Part shown: in pieces, positions 1-7,600 of the stretch | Layout: every line of letters begins with the position of its first letter | Numbering within the stretch: the first letter of the stretch is position 1 | Source: Bacillota bacterium | GTDB taxonomy: Bacteria > Bacillota > Clostridia > Lachnospirales > Lachnospiraceae | Direction of reading: 5' to 3' | Assembly: GCA_023409835.1 (NCBI GenBank) | Contig: JAEYQV010000126.1 | Location: 1 to 24,293, forward strand | DNA length: 24,293 nucleotides | Translations under genes and position numbers: made by a program | The notes under the pieces: generated by a model | What the model saw: the letters and a program-made list of their open reading frames with translations, nothing else | Database searches by the model: none | What the model was told of the DNA's origin: nothing

Positions 1-101
1 GAGGACACCTTCCCAGACCCCGATGTCCGGTGCTCCGACGGGGATGCCTTCTCAGACTCCGACGAGGACACCTTCCCAGACCCCGATGTCCGGTGCTCCG
101 A
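1..101 (+). repeat. 63-bp coding tandem repeat
   Basis: Bases 1-38 and 64-101 are identical, giving a 63-bp period that keeps the reading frame. The unit encodes Thr-Pro-Ser-Gln-Thr-Pro segments joined by Met-Ser-Gly-Ala-Pro. The array enters from outside the window, so the copy number is unknown. Confidence 0.85.
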
Positions 102-574
102 GCTCCGAATACCTGTCTCCTGTTATCACCTACCCATATAGTCCGGGAGGCTATAATAGTATGTATGTGCCCGTTAACATTCCTTACAATACTCCGATGG
201 GTATTCCGCTATATCCCATTTACGGTTACGATAATAGTGAGGATCTCGATCGGGACATTGAATATATGAAGCAGCTCTATCCCTATACTGCCAGAGTTAT
301 CCAAAAAGAGGTTGATGACGAATGCGATAAGCTGGAATATGACGGCAGCTTAATGTTTGATGAATATCCTGACAAGACCTCTCTCGATAGAATAGCAGAT
401 CGCGTTTATGATAAAATAAAGAATATTGAAGAGGAACCTCAGGTCGAAGCGAATAGTATCTACAATTATCCGAGTCGTCGTAGAAATTTCCTCAGAGACA
501 TCGTAAGCCTGATTCTGCTAAATGAGATTTTCAACCGCAGAAGACATCACCGCAGCAGGAGACGTTGGTTCTGA
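2..574 (+). CDS. Hypothetical protein with Pro/Thr/Ser-rich tandem repeats and an Arg-rich tail (5' end cut off)
   Basis: The frame is open from base 2 without a start codon at the window edge, and the repeat already runs there, so the gene probably begins upstream; the ATG at 23 lies inside a repeat and has no ribosome site. Bases 1-38 recur exactly at 64-101, a 63-bp (21-residue) period built from smaller PSQTP units. Next come a Tyr/Pro-rich stretch, an acidic helical part containing KQLYPYTARVIQ and LEYDGSLMFDEYPDK, and a basic C-terminus (RRRNF...NRRRHHRSRRRWF) around a short hydrophobic segment. I do not recognise a named family. The compact acidic block looks like a conserved domain, and the repeats look like a variable linker. 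A surface or spore-coat role is only a guess. It ends shortly before a good terminator. Confidence 0.7.
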   Translation, partial: RTPSQTPMSGAPTGMPSQTPTRTPSQTPMSGAPSSEYLSPVITYPYSPGGYNSMYVPVNIPYNTPMGIPLYPIYGYDNSEDLDRDIEYMKQLYPYTARVIQKEVDDECDKLEYDGSLMFDEYPDKTSLDRIADRVYDKIKNIEEEPQVEANSIYNYPSRRRNFLRDIVSLILLNEIFNRRRHHRSRRRWF

Positions 575-606
575 CGGAGCTTCCGATACTAAAATATTCT
601 GATATC

Positions 607-648
607 AGGTCCGGACCGGCAAGCTTAACCTGTCGATCCGGATCTTTT
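607..648 (+). terminator. Rho-independent terminator after the repeat protein
   Basis: Arms 607-621 and 631-645 pair over 15 positions with one mismatch and a few G-U pairs. The loop has 9 bases and a short T run follows. It lies 33 bases after the + strand stop. The minus-strand side has no T run, so it mainly serves the + gene. Confidence 0.65.
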
Positions 649-659
649 ACTACTCCCAA

Positions 660-1466
660 CTACCAGCTTTGATTTAAAATCGGTGAAGCCAAATATACTA
701 TTGTTTTCTGAGTCTGCTCATCATAGGTGATGGCAATCTGGATATTTACTTTACTTCCTGCCGATACGATATATTCATTTATTAAGCCGGTATAGGCATA
801 GACGGTATAGATACCTTCTTCCTCATATCGTAATGCAATTTCTCCTTGCAGTTCCTTAACAAGAAGATCGGAAATCCTACCCTTCTCTTCTGAGGATAGC
901 TCTCCGTTAAAGCTTCCTTCATACTGAAGCGTTACCTGCTTCTGCTTCACTCCGATGTTCTTCAAGGCGTCCTCTAAAAGCTTTCTGTATTTATCAATAC
1001 TCTGGATACTGTCCTTTATATTCAATCGCACCACAATATAGTGTTTCATCTTTATGACAGCTTCCTCTTCCTGCTCAAGACTAATCACCTTAAGCTCAGT
1101 CGTAGCGTTCCTTGCTTGTTTTGCATAGGAGTATTCACTCCGAGTTCCATCCCTGGTTACGACAATTTGGCTATCTACGTTAAGACCAATAGCCTTCGCC
1201 AGGTACATAATCAGATCCTTTTTATCCTCTTCACCGAGATACTCCTTCTCATAACCAGCGATTATTTCTATATTGCTCTTCAGATCACCGGTATTGGTAT
1301 TGACAAACGCCTGAGTTAACTCAGCCTCCTTATAGAAAAACCGGTTCATAAACATCTGTGTTGCAACGGCAAGCCAGAGTACTGCTGCAATATATAAAGT
1401 AAACTTAGTCTTTTTCATGGACAGGATGTGCTTCATTGATTCATAAAACCGATTCAAGTTCTCCAT
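660..1466 (-). CDS. YwmB-family (TATA-box-binding-like fold) protein, membrane anchored
   Basis: This is a 268-residue protein with one N-terminal hydrophobic segment at about residues 21-40 and no clear cleavage site, so it is probably an anchored extracytoplasmic protein. The rest is a mixed alpha/beta domain whose end (VNIQIAITYDEQTQKTIVYLASP) matches the closing strand pattern I know from the YwmB family. Bacillus YwmB is encoded near spoIID/murA and its function is unknown. The start is firm: GGAGGTGG lies 7 bases before the ATG. It is convergent with the repeat protein gene and divergent from the DUF402 gene. The assignment rests on remembered family features, not on a search. Confidence 0.7.
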   Translation of the reverse strand: MENLNRFYESMKHILSMKKTKFTLYIAAVLWLAVATQMFMNRFFYKEAELTQAFVNTNTGDLKSNIEIIAGYEKEYLGEEDKKDLIMYLAKAIGLNVDSQIVVTRDGTRSEYSYAKQARNATTELKVISLEQEEEAVIKMKHYIVVRLNIKDSIQSIDKYRKLLEDALKNIGVKQKQVTLQYEGSFNGELSSEEKGRISDLLVKELQGEIALRYEEEGIYTVYAYTGLINEYIVSAGSKVNIQIAITYDEQTQKTIVYLASPILNQSW

Positions 1467-1817
1467 TTATTTCCACCTCCAATTTATGGACACCCTCGGG
1501 TTCATTTGTTAGTTTTCCCTGAAACTTCATTTATTATTCCCAATATATGATTCAAACACCGTTCCTGTCTTTAATATGGATAAATCTGATATGCGCTTTG
1601 CGCATATACGGCCTCTTGTAACAGCATAATACACGAAATGTCTTCCTATGGCAGACAACCGCTAATTTAAAAAGCGGACAATCCAGTTATTCACCGTCTT
1701 GTCCGCAATTAAGTTACATCTTATACTATACCAAATGTTTATTTCATGTTATAATAGGTTAATTCATATCCATCGTTCAATATCGCATTTTCAGAACCTT
1801 AATAAGGAGGCTTTCCT
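1467..1817. other. Divergent intergenic region with two inverted repeats
   Basis: No coding frame is supported in these 351 bases. It holds a perfect 8-bp hairpin with a 3-base loop (ATATGCGC-TTT-GCGCATAT, 1589-1607) and a second perfect inverted repeat GCGGACAA/TTGTCCGC (1674-1681 and 1699-1706). The right arm of the second repeat overlaps a possible -35 box for the + gene. A shorter alternative pairing, CCGCT/AGCGG (1659-1663 and 1673-1677), competes with it. The promoter of the minus-strand ywmB-like gene must also lie here, but I see no convincing pair of boxes for it. Confidence 0.5.
1699..1727 (+). promoter_or_regulatory. Candidate promoter of the DUF402 gene
   Basis: TTGTCC (1699-1704) and TATACT (1722-1727) are separated by 17 bases. 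The -35 box is half of an inverted repeat, so a repressor site is possible. A perfect TATAAT at 1750-1755 is an alternative -10 but lacks a good -35. Confidence 0.35.
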
Positions 1818-2300
1818 ATGAAACATCTGTCGCTATACCGTAGACGTTTTATTCCGAACGAACTTGTCCACCTTAAGGATGATGTTATTATTACCCAGAG
1901 CGATCAGCTGATCATTACAAAATGGACTGCTCTTCATCCCCGTAAGGATATTGCCTGGGGAATCTCTGCCTACTATCTGGACCAGGGGTTCAAAGTAAGT
2001 AAGGTGTTTAATAAAGAGCATCAGCTTGTTTATTGGTATTGCGATATTATCCAGAGTAAGGAAGGTCCCGAGCCCGATTCCATCATCTTTGAGGATCTCC
2101 TGGTTGATGTCATTCTTCTCCAGGATGGTACTACGAAAATCCTGGATCTTAATGAGCTTGCAGAGGCATTTGATCATCAGCTGATTAGTGCTGAGGAGGT
2201 CACAAAAGCCCTGCGCATCTTGAATTCCCTATTGGAAATTATATACCAGGGACGTTTTCATACACTTAAGGAGCCGGTGGATCGTGCCGAAATGCTTTAG
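1818..2300 (+). CDS. DUF402 domain protein
   Basis: This is a 160-residue soluble protein. Residues about 45-125 carry the pattern I know for DUF402 (PF04167): YYLDQGFKVSKVF, LVYWYCDII, FEDLLVDVILLQDG and ILDLNELAEA. The YCD and DLLVDV segments hold the conserved acidic residues. Some DUF402 members (YgaC/Ntdp) are nucleoside di/triphosphate phosphatases; whether this shorter clostridial type shares that activity is unknown. The start has AAGGAGG 7 bases upstream. Its TAG at 2298-2300 touches the rpiB stop on the other strand, so the two genes abut tail to tail with no space for a terminator. Confidence 0.8.
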   Translation: MKHLSLYRRRFIPNELVHLKDDVIITQSDQLIITKWTALHPRKDIAWGISAYYLDQGFKVSKVFNKEHQLVYWYCDIIQSKEGPEPDSIIFEDLLVDVILLQDGTTKILDLNELAEAFDHQLISAEEVTKALRILNSLLEIIYQGRFHTLKEPVDRAEML

Positions 2301-2732
2301 TTATTCTTCATCCAACATCTTAATTCTTCTGATATGCCTTTCGTTGCCGGAGAATTCTGTATTCAGGAAGGTATCTACAATCTTAATTGCATGACCCACA
2401 CCTATTACCCGCGCCCCCATAGCAAGTATATTGGCATCATTGTGAAGTCTCGTTGCCTCTGCGCTGAAGCAGTCATGGCATAAAGCAGCACGGATACCCT
2501 TCATCTTGTTAGCAGCGATGGAAATACCAATTCCGGTTCCGCAGATTAATATTCCCTTCTCACACTCGCCCTTCTGGATTGCCCGGCCTACTGCCTTGGC
2601 ATACTCCGGATAATCACTGGCAGTAAGATTACCACAGCCAAAATCCTTATACTCGATACCCTTCTCTTCCAGGTATTCTATTATTGCCTTTTTTAGTTCA
2701 TATCCGGTATGATCATTTCCGATTGCTATCAT
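2301..2732 (-). CDS. rpiB: Ribose-5-phosphate isomerase B
   Basis: RpiB interconverts ribose-5-phosphate and ribulose-5-phosphate in the non-oxidative pentose phosphate pathway; some family members act on allose or galactose phosphates. The 143-residue length is typical. Family marks are GNDHTGYELK at the N-terminus, CGTGIGISIAANK with the catalytic Cys at about residue 65, and the LHNDANILAMGAR segment with the conserved His/Asn. The ATG has AGGAGG 7 bases upstream. That site overlaps the stop of the upstream phosphatase gene (11-base gap), so the two are co-transcribed and probably translationally coupled. In Bacillus the homologous ywlF also follows ywlE. Confidence 0.95.
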   Translation of the reverse strand: MIAIGNDHTGYELKKAIIEYLEEKGIEYKDFGCGNLTASDYPEYAKAVGRAIQKGECEKGILICGTGIGISIAANKMKGIRAALCHDCFSAEATRLHNDANILAMGARVIGVGHAIKIVDTFLNTEFSGNERHIRRIKMLDEE

Positions 2733-2743
2733 ACGAATTCCTC

Positions 2744-3196
2744 CTAGCTTTCTTCATTTAGTTTATATACTGCTTTTTTAACCAGACGTGCCAGTTCGAT
2801 ATAACATTCCTCATAGTCTATCAGACTGCCGCCGTAAGGATCAATAACGTCCCCGATTTCTCCGGCATATTCCTTAATGGTATAAACCTCATGTGCTTCC
2901 GGGTATTCCTCCTGTATCTTTTTCTTCTGGCTTGAGGTCATCGTAAGAATTAGCGTATTCTCTTCGATATCTGACGCCTTCAGGCCCTTTGAAATATGGT
3001 TCACCAGTTCAAGCTCATGCTTTCCAAGTACAACCTCTGCCTTGGGATTGATCGGTTCTCCAAAAAGCACTACCAATCCTCTGGACATTACCTTCATCGT
3101 ATTGACCCGCTCGAGGTTCTTATAAAGCGCTTCAGCCATCGGGCTTCTGCAGGTATTACCGGTACATACAAATATTAGCTTCTGATATTTTCCCAT
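2744..3196 (-). CDS. ywlE: Low-molecular-weight phosphatase, probable protein-arginine phosphatase (YwlE type)
   Basis: Residues 10-18 hold the P-loop CTGNTCRSP (CX5R) of the LMW-PTP fold, and the general acid lies in VIDPYGGSLIDY near residue 117. YwlE has Thr in the P-loop (CTGNTCRS) where most tyrosine phosphatases have Ile or Leu. That Thr selects phosphoarginine, and it is present here. Position between sua5 and rpiB matches the Bacillus ywlC-ywlE-ywlF order and strengthens the call. The length of 150 is normal. The partner arginine kinase McsB is not in the window; MecA, another ClpC-linked protein, is encoded at 10235. The start has a modest GGAG site. Substrate specificity is inferred from the P-loop. 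Confidence 0.88.
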   Translation of the reverse strand: MGKYQKLIFVCTGNTCRSPMAEALYKNLERVNTMKVMSRGLVVLFGEPINPKAEVVLGKHELELVNHISKGLKASDIEENTLILTMTSSQKKKIQEEYPEAHEVYTIKEYAGEIGDVIDPYGGSLIDYEECYIELARLVKKAVYKLNEES

Positions 3197-3293
3197 ATCA
3201 AATCTCCAATCTGCTGATATCCTGCGAATTTAGAATCCGCACAATATTTACAAAGTGATTTATTGACTGTTCCCCCACAAAAATGGTGTTTCC

Positions 3294-4352
3294 TTATGAA
3301 ATACGTACAATCCGATAGCCTGCTGCCTTTAGCAGTCGATTCATAATAGCCTGTCCCAGGTTATTGTCTGAGAAGCTTTCCGTAAAGATATATTCCGTCC
3401 GTAACTCGTCAAATTCCCTTAGGGTTGCATATAGACCCGCTGCTATGGAATCTTCATCCTTCCGGGAACCGATCGTTCGGATAGTGCCGTAATGATAGTC
3501 CTTTTCCGTTTCAGAGGTTGCAATGATGCCAACGCTCTTATCCGCTTCCAGTAATTCCTTGGCCTTCCTATTAATTACTCTGATTACTTCTTCGATATTG
3601 CCTTCGTATATGGTCAGGCAACCCTCCGGAGCATAATGACGGTATTTCATGCCTGGAGCCTTCGGCTTCAGATTCAAATCCGGCTTTTCCTGCAAAATAA
3701 CAGGATCATATTGAATCAGTCCAAGAACATTCTCAATCATTTCCTTGGTAATGCATCCCGGTCTGAGAATCATAGGCTCTTCTCCGGTCAAATCTATAAT
3801 GGTGGATTCCAGTCCGAGAGCAGCTTTCCCTCCGTCGATTATCATGTCAATCCTTCCGTCCATATCCTTGATTACATGGGAGGCAGACGTAGGGCTCGGT
3901 TTACCCGACAGGTTTGCGCTGGGTGCGGCGATATAGACTCCCGATTGGGCAATCAGGGTCCTTGCCAGCTTATGCGCCGGGAGACGGATTGCAACCGTAT
4001 CAAGTCCACCCGTCGTTCCATGTGGTACACAGTCCCTCTTCTTCAATATCATGGTTAGCGGCCCCGGCCAGAACACCTCCGCCAGCCGGTAAGCAGCTTC
4101 CGGTATATCTTTTGCCAGTATTTCTATATCCCTCGTATTAGCAATATGAACAATTAACGGGTTATCCGAGGGTCTTCCCTTCGCCTCGTAAATCTTCCTG
4201 GCGGCTGCAGGGTTTAGGGCATCGGCACCCAACCCATATACCGTCTCGGTAGGAAATGCAACCAGTCCTCCCGATTGTAAAATTGTTATTGCCGGATCCA
4301 GATCACCGGTGCCGAAATCATCTTTATCAAGTTTAAGTATAATGGTTTCCAT
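3294..4352 (-). CDS. sua5: L-threonylcarbamoyladenylate synthase (Sua5/YwlC, two-domain form)
   Basis: It makes threonylcarbamoyl-AMP from threonine, bicarbonate and ATP, the first step of the t6A37 tRNA modification. The N-terminal YrdC/TsaC domain (about residues 10-205) shows FPTETVYGLGADA, KGRPSDNPL, PGPLT, APSANLSGKPSPT and LESTIID. A linker with the P-rich APGMKYRHYAPEG segment leads to a C-terminal Sua5 domain (about 245-350), as in Sua5/YwlC and unlike short TsaC. The length of 352 fits. The ribosome site AAGGAG is about 10 bases before the ATG. It heads the sua5-ywlE-rpiB run and has its own likely promoter just upstream. The 97-base gap to ywlE has no obvious terminator. Confidence 0.95.
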   Translation of the reverse strand: METIILKLDKDDFGTGDLDPAITILQSGGLVAFPTETVYGLGADALNPAAARKIYEAKGRPSDNPLIVHIANTRDIEILAKDIPEAAYRLAEVFWPGPLTMILKKRDCVPHGTTGGLDTVAIRLPAHKLARTLIAQSGVYIAAPSANLSGKPSPTSASHVIKDMDGRIDMIIDGGKAALGLESTIIDLTGEEPMILRPGCITKEMIENVLGLIQYDPVILQEKPDLNLKPKAPGMKYRHYAPEGCLTIYEGNIEEVIRVINRKAKELLEADKSVGIIATSETEKDYHYGTIRTIGSRKDEDSIAAGLYATLREFDELRTEYIFTESFSDNNLGQAIMNRLLKAAGYRIVRIS

Positions 4353-4423
4353 CGTGTATTACTCCTTGTGGTATAACAGCGTCTACTGCTCCAAATGTCG
4401 TTGGAGAAATCCGCCTACCGTGC

Positions 4424-4432
4424 ATTATATCA
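4424..4432 (-). promoter_or_regulatory. Extended -10 promoter before sua5
   Basis: On the minus strand the sequence reads TGATATAAT, a perfect TATAAT preceded by the TGn extension, about 70 bases before the sua5 start. No good -35 is visible, as is usual for extended -10 promoters. Confidence 0.4.
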
Positions 4433-4487
4433 CTTATTGTCTGTAATTGCTATAGTTTGATTTTTGTGAGGAGGTGGTATGATTGAT

Positions 4488-5231
4488 TTATCTAAGGGGA
4501 TTGTTCTGTTCGTTTTGCGTGTTGTTATTGAGTTTATTCAGATATTCTTTAATGCCTTGACTGATCGCATCTGCCATCTTATTTTGATATTCATCGGTAA
4601 CCAGGAGGGAAGCTTCCTTATTATTCGATAAGAATCCGCACTCGACAATGACCAACGGACAATTTGCCTTTCTCAACATGAAGTAGCTGTCATTGGATTT
4701 TGCCTCACGATGGTTTCCGTCTGCGATGGCTTTCTTAATCTGCTCCTGCAATACGGAAGCGATATTCTTTCCTATCTCGGACTGGATATAATAAAAGACC
4801 TGTGCTCCTTTGACATATTCCTCCGTATAGCTGTTCTGGTGGATGCTGATTGCAAATAGAGCATTACTGCTATTGATGATCTCTATTCTTTTATTCATGT
4901 CAGCTCTCTTTTTATTCGATTCCCCATCTTTACACAAGGTAATGTCTTCTTCCCTGGTCATAATCACTTTGATGCCCATCTCTTCCAGTAAAACCTTCAG
5001 TTTGAGAGCAATCTTTAAATTAATATCCTTCTCAAGGCATTTATTAATTCCGATTTTACCGGGATCCATGCCTCCGTGCCCGGCATCAATTATAATTGTA
5101 ATCCCGGAAAATAGGGGTTCCTTCTCATCCGTAAAAATATTTTTCATTACTTTAACTGCCGGACCGGAAGAAAGGATCCTAGCCATAAGAACCAGCATTA
5201 AAAATATGACACAGAAATACTTTTTCTTCAT
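4488..5231 (-). CDS. cwlD: N-acetylmuramoyl-L-alanine amidase, CwlD type
   Basis: This is an Amidase_3 zinc hydrolase that cleaves the muramoyl-L-Ala bond. In sporulation, CwlD with PdaA makes the muramic delta-lactam of spore cortex. A signal anchor (about residues 5-22) is followed by the catalytic domain. Zinc ligands and the catalytic Glu are visible in IDAGHGGMDPG, LEKDINL, SIHQNS and VECGFLSN. KKRADMNKRI and GAQVFYY resemble CwlD more than autolysins. I start at the second ATG because GGAAG lies 7 bases before it; for the ATG two codons earlier (5237) that site is only 1 base away. It precedes sua5 on the same strand with a 135-base gap. Confidence 0.85.
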   Translation of the reverse strand: MKKKYFCVIFLMLVLMARILSSGPAVKVMKNIFTDEKEPLFSGITIIIDAGHGGMDPGKIGINKCLEKDINLKIALKLKVLLEEMGIKVIMTREEDITLCKDGESNKKRADMNKRIEIINSSNALFAISIHQNSYTEEYVKGAQVFYYIQSEIGKNIASVLQEQIKKAIADGNHREAKSNDSYFMLRKANCPLVIVECGFLSNNKEASLLVTDEYQNKMADAISQGIKEYLNKLNNNTQNEQNNPLR

Positions 5232-5271
5232 TGCCATGCTTCCATATATAGAACTTCCCTATATTTTATGA

Positions 5272-5552
5272 CAAAGCCCCTATGTCCTATTCTTAAATGC
5301 CAATAGCCCGGTAATAGAAATAAGGGCTGCGGCATTAACCTATAACGAAAGCCACTCCCCGTATCCCTCCTTCACTGTTGAAGGAACGATACCTTAGAAT
5401 TCCGGACAGACGATCATTATCATGACTATGATCCTTTCCTGCAAACTCAAGGTGGCGTTCTCTTCGTTCGATAGGAGGAACTCCGGGTTAGCACTTTCGA
5501 TGATTTGTTATATGCTGCACCCCTTTTTGATACCTATGCCTTTAAGCTCTAC
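5272..5552 (+). pseudogene. Possible decayed gene fragment between cwlD and the GH18 gene
   Basis: No intact gene lies in this stretch of about 310 bases. On the + strand one frame is open from 5272 to a TAG at 5395-5397 and has a protein-like composition (...SPYPSFTVEGTIP). A second frame continues from about 5385 (TLEFRTDDHYHDYDPFLQ, then TQGGVLFVR), meets TAG at 5472-5474 and goes on as EELRVSTFDDLLYAAPLFD. One frameshift near 5391-5396 and one stop change would join them. The open lengths are short enough to be chance, and I recognise no family. A 7-bp hairpin (5368-5385) and a GATCAT/ATGATC inverted repeat (5412-5433) lie inside it. Confidence 0.22.
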
Positions 5553-7258
5553 TTCTTATTCAAATATTTAATAATAACATCCCACACAGTTTCCCTGTCC
5601 AGACCAAGCTTCCAGGTAGCAACTCCTGCTGTATTCGCATTATAAATTTCACTCATTTTTAAATCAACGGAGGTCTCATCCTCCAGCCAGATCCGATAGG
5701 TTGAGCCGTCCATTTCATACTCGCCGTAATTGTAGCCGGTTGCTTCCTCCCATTTCGGTGTAAGGCTATGATCGGTAAATACGTTCGCCGCTTTTGTCAT
5801 TCCCAAATTCTCCGAGCTGATGGTACCGTCTGCTGTTTCCTTCCATAGCTTCGTCCAGAAGGGTATGGCAATGATGGTCTTCTCTGCAGGTACAACCTCC
5901 AGAGTATTAGTAATGGCATCCTTAACAAAACCGATGGAAGCTACGGGTCCCGCTTCCTCCGTTCCGGTGAATTCGTTGTAAGCCATGATAATAACATAAT
6001 CCAGAATCTGCCCCTGCTCCTCCAGATTGTAGTGCTTATTATAAGGGGCCGGTACATAATTATCCACTGACAGGACGATGCCGTTATTTCTGCATTTTAC
6101 AGACATCTCCCTGAGGAACTGGGTATAGTCCGTACCTGAAGCCGAAGGAATTGTTTCGAAATCTATATTGATACCATTCAGTTTATAGTCTAAAGCCGCC
6201 TGAATCAGAGTATTCGATAGGTTATCCCTCGCCGAGGTGTGGGACAGTAATTCAGCCATATTTACCTTAATATCAAAATCACTGGCCAATGCCCATACCT
6301 CAACTCCCAGCTCCTTCGCCTTGTTCACATATTCCACGCTTGCATAGCTGGTAATAGCACCGGTGGTATCGCTCACCTTAAACCAGGTGGGAGAAACTAC
6401 TGTGATGCCCTTGGTTGCTTTTAAATTCGTCTCCAGGCTTTCCACTGCTCCACTGCTTGATATCTGATGAAATGCAAGACAGATCTTTCCCTGTCTGGTC
6501 TGATTGGTATATTGGGGTGCCGTATAGCTGCTTTCAAAGGCTTTATAGAAGGATTTCTTGACATTCTTCTCCTTAACATAGCCGATAATTCCATCCTCTG
6601 TCATAACCTTTACAAAGCCCTTACCCGGAACCTCGTCCACATCAACATACAACAATGCAGTTCCTACCGGGAGCTCTGCCAGGATGGGATTCTTAATCCC
6701 CGGCTTCACTCTTAACTGGGTTGCCTTCGTCACCTCAGTACTCAGATAGTCTCCCCATTTGTAAGTTATTACAAGTCGGTTCGGCTTCTGGTAGAACTGA
6801 TATTCCATATCGGAATACTCCCCGACAAAATCCAGGGCTACATATACCTTATCCGCAAACACTTTCACGATCTCGTAATCTGCTTTCTTAACCGTTGAGT
6901 TCAACGTCATTGTAACAGAATAATCCGAGCTTCCGGCTTCTGCCCGTAGGATCTCCGTAGGTGTAGTATAAGTCAGTATATTTTCCTTGCTATCCCAGTA
7001 AAATCTATGATTAAACTCCCGGACGATGGTTTCATAATCAATATAAACCTCGCCGTCAACCAGCATTCCCTTTTTATCATATAGCTTGTCCTGAAGAATT
7101 ATCATAACCTCGGATTCTTCGATCTGATAATAGTCTGTTAAAGACATCACCTCGTTGCTGGGGGTTAATTTTCCCTTTATAGCTAATGCCGCCGCAATGA
7201 TAACGATAATCATCACAGCCGATAAACCTATGATAGCGACTCTCATCCTTTTATCCAT
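5549..7258 (-). CDS. Membrane-anchored SH3-domain GH18 protein (YaaH/SleL-like)
   Basis: This is an exported, N-terminally anchored (about residues 6-27) protein of about 569 residues. Order: a copper-amine-oxidase-like N-terminal part (about 60-110), a beta-rich part, an SH3b-type domain (about 180-235, TQLRVKPG ... VGTALLYVD ... GIIGYVKE) and a glycosyl hydrolase 18 domain (about 258-565). The GH18 strand-4 motif reads NGINIDFE: the catalytic Glu and the preceding Asp are present, while the first Asp of DxxDxDxE is Asn. IMAYNEF follows. Relatives include spore-cortex N-acetylglucosaminidases. I start at the ATG at 7258: GGAGG lies 5 bases upstream, and the ATG at 7270 would place that site inside the gene. 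Substrate and timing are inferred. Confidence 0.85.
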   Translation of the reverse strand: MDKRMRVAIIGLSAVMIIVIIAAALAIKGKLTPSNEVMSLTDYYQIEESEVMIILQDKLYDKKGMLVDGEVYIDYETIVREFNHRFYWDSKENILTYTTPTEILRAEAGSSDYSVTMTLNSTVKKADYEIVKVFADKVYVALDFVGEYSDMEYQFYQKPNRLVITYKWGDYLSTEVTKATQLRVKPGIKNPILAELPVGTALLYVDVDEVPGKGFVKVMTEDGIIGYVKEKNVKKSFYKAFESSYTAPQYTNQTRQGKICLAFHQISSSGAVESLETNLKATKGITVVSPTWFKVSDTTGAITSYASVEYVNKAKELGVEVWALASDFDIKVNMAELLSHTSARDNLSNTLIQAALDYKLNGINIDFETIPSASGTDYTQFLREMSVKCRNNGIVLSVDNYVPAPYNKHYNLEEQGQILDYVIIMAYNEFTGTEEAGPVASIGFVKDAITNTLEVVPAEKTIIAIPFWTKLWKETADGTISSENLGMTKAANVFTDHSLTPKWEEATGYNYGEYEMDGSTYRIWLEDETSVDLKMSEIYNANTAGVATWKLGLDRETVWDVIIKYLNKK

Positions 7259-7325
7259 ACGTTCCTCCATCTACTTGCTAAGAAAAGCGTGACAAGCCCG
7301 ACTCCTCCCACTTAATCTATACCCC

Positions 7326-7354
7326 ATTATAGCATTAAACCTTTCTAACGTCAT
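7326..7354 (-). promoter_or_regulatory. Promoter of the GH18 gene
   Basis: On the minus strand ATGACG (-35) and a perfect TATAAT (-10) are spaced by 17 bases. This gives a leader of about 60 bases before the 7258 start. Confidence 0.55.
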
Positions 7355-7387
7355 TACTAAATTTCGACTTATTGCCCGGTACATAGC

Positions 7388-7490
7388 AAGAGGCTGTTTC
7401 AAACCATAGGAAAATACCGAGAATTCGAATAAATATCCTTATTCATCAGTAATTATTTCTTATGTGTTTCGAAACAGCCCCTTCCATGGG
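7388..7490. repeat. Fold-back element of about 100 bp
   Basis: The ends GGCTGTTTC (about 7392-7400) and GAAACAGCC are exact inverted repeats. Inner segments continue to pair imperfectly (CATAGGAAA against TTTCTTATG, then GAATAA against TTATTC around a 6-base loop). The whole can form one long interrupted hairpin. No T run follows on either strand, so it is not a plain terminator. It resembles a MITE-like or intergenic repeat unit. Confidence 0.5.
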
Positions 7491-7600
7491 GTAATCCCCT
7501 TCCAGTGGGTAATCCCCCTTCAGTGGATAATCCCCTTTCAGTGGGTAATTCCATTCCAGTAGGCAATCCCCTTTTTAGAGGTAATCCCCCTTCAGGTGAT
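7484..7600. repeat. Six 18-bp tandem repeats plus a partial copy
   Basis: Units begin at 7484, 7502, 7520, 7538, 7556 and 7574, with a partial copy at 7592. The consensus is close to YCAGTGGGTAATCCCCYT. Each unit contains a small GGG-TAAT-CCC type dyad. The minus strand is open through the array (Gly-Leu-Pro-rich hexapeptides), but that frame has no ribosome site or family resemblance. Confidence 0.8.

Noticed and set aside
7484..7600. Possible CRISPR array
   Set aside because: Repeats are 18 bp and directly adjacent, with no spacers and no cas genes nearby.
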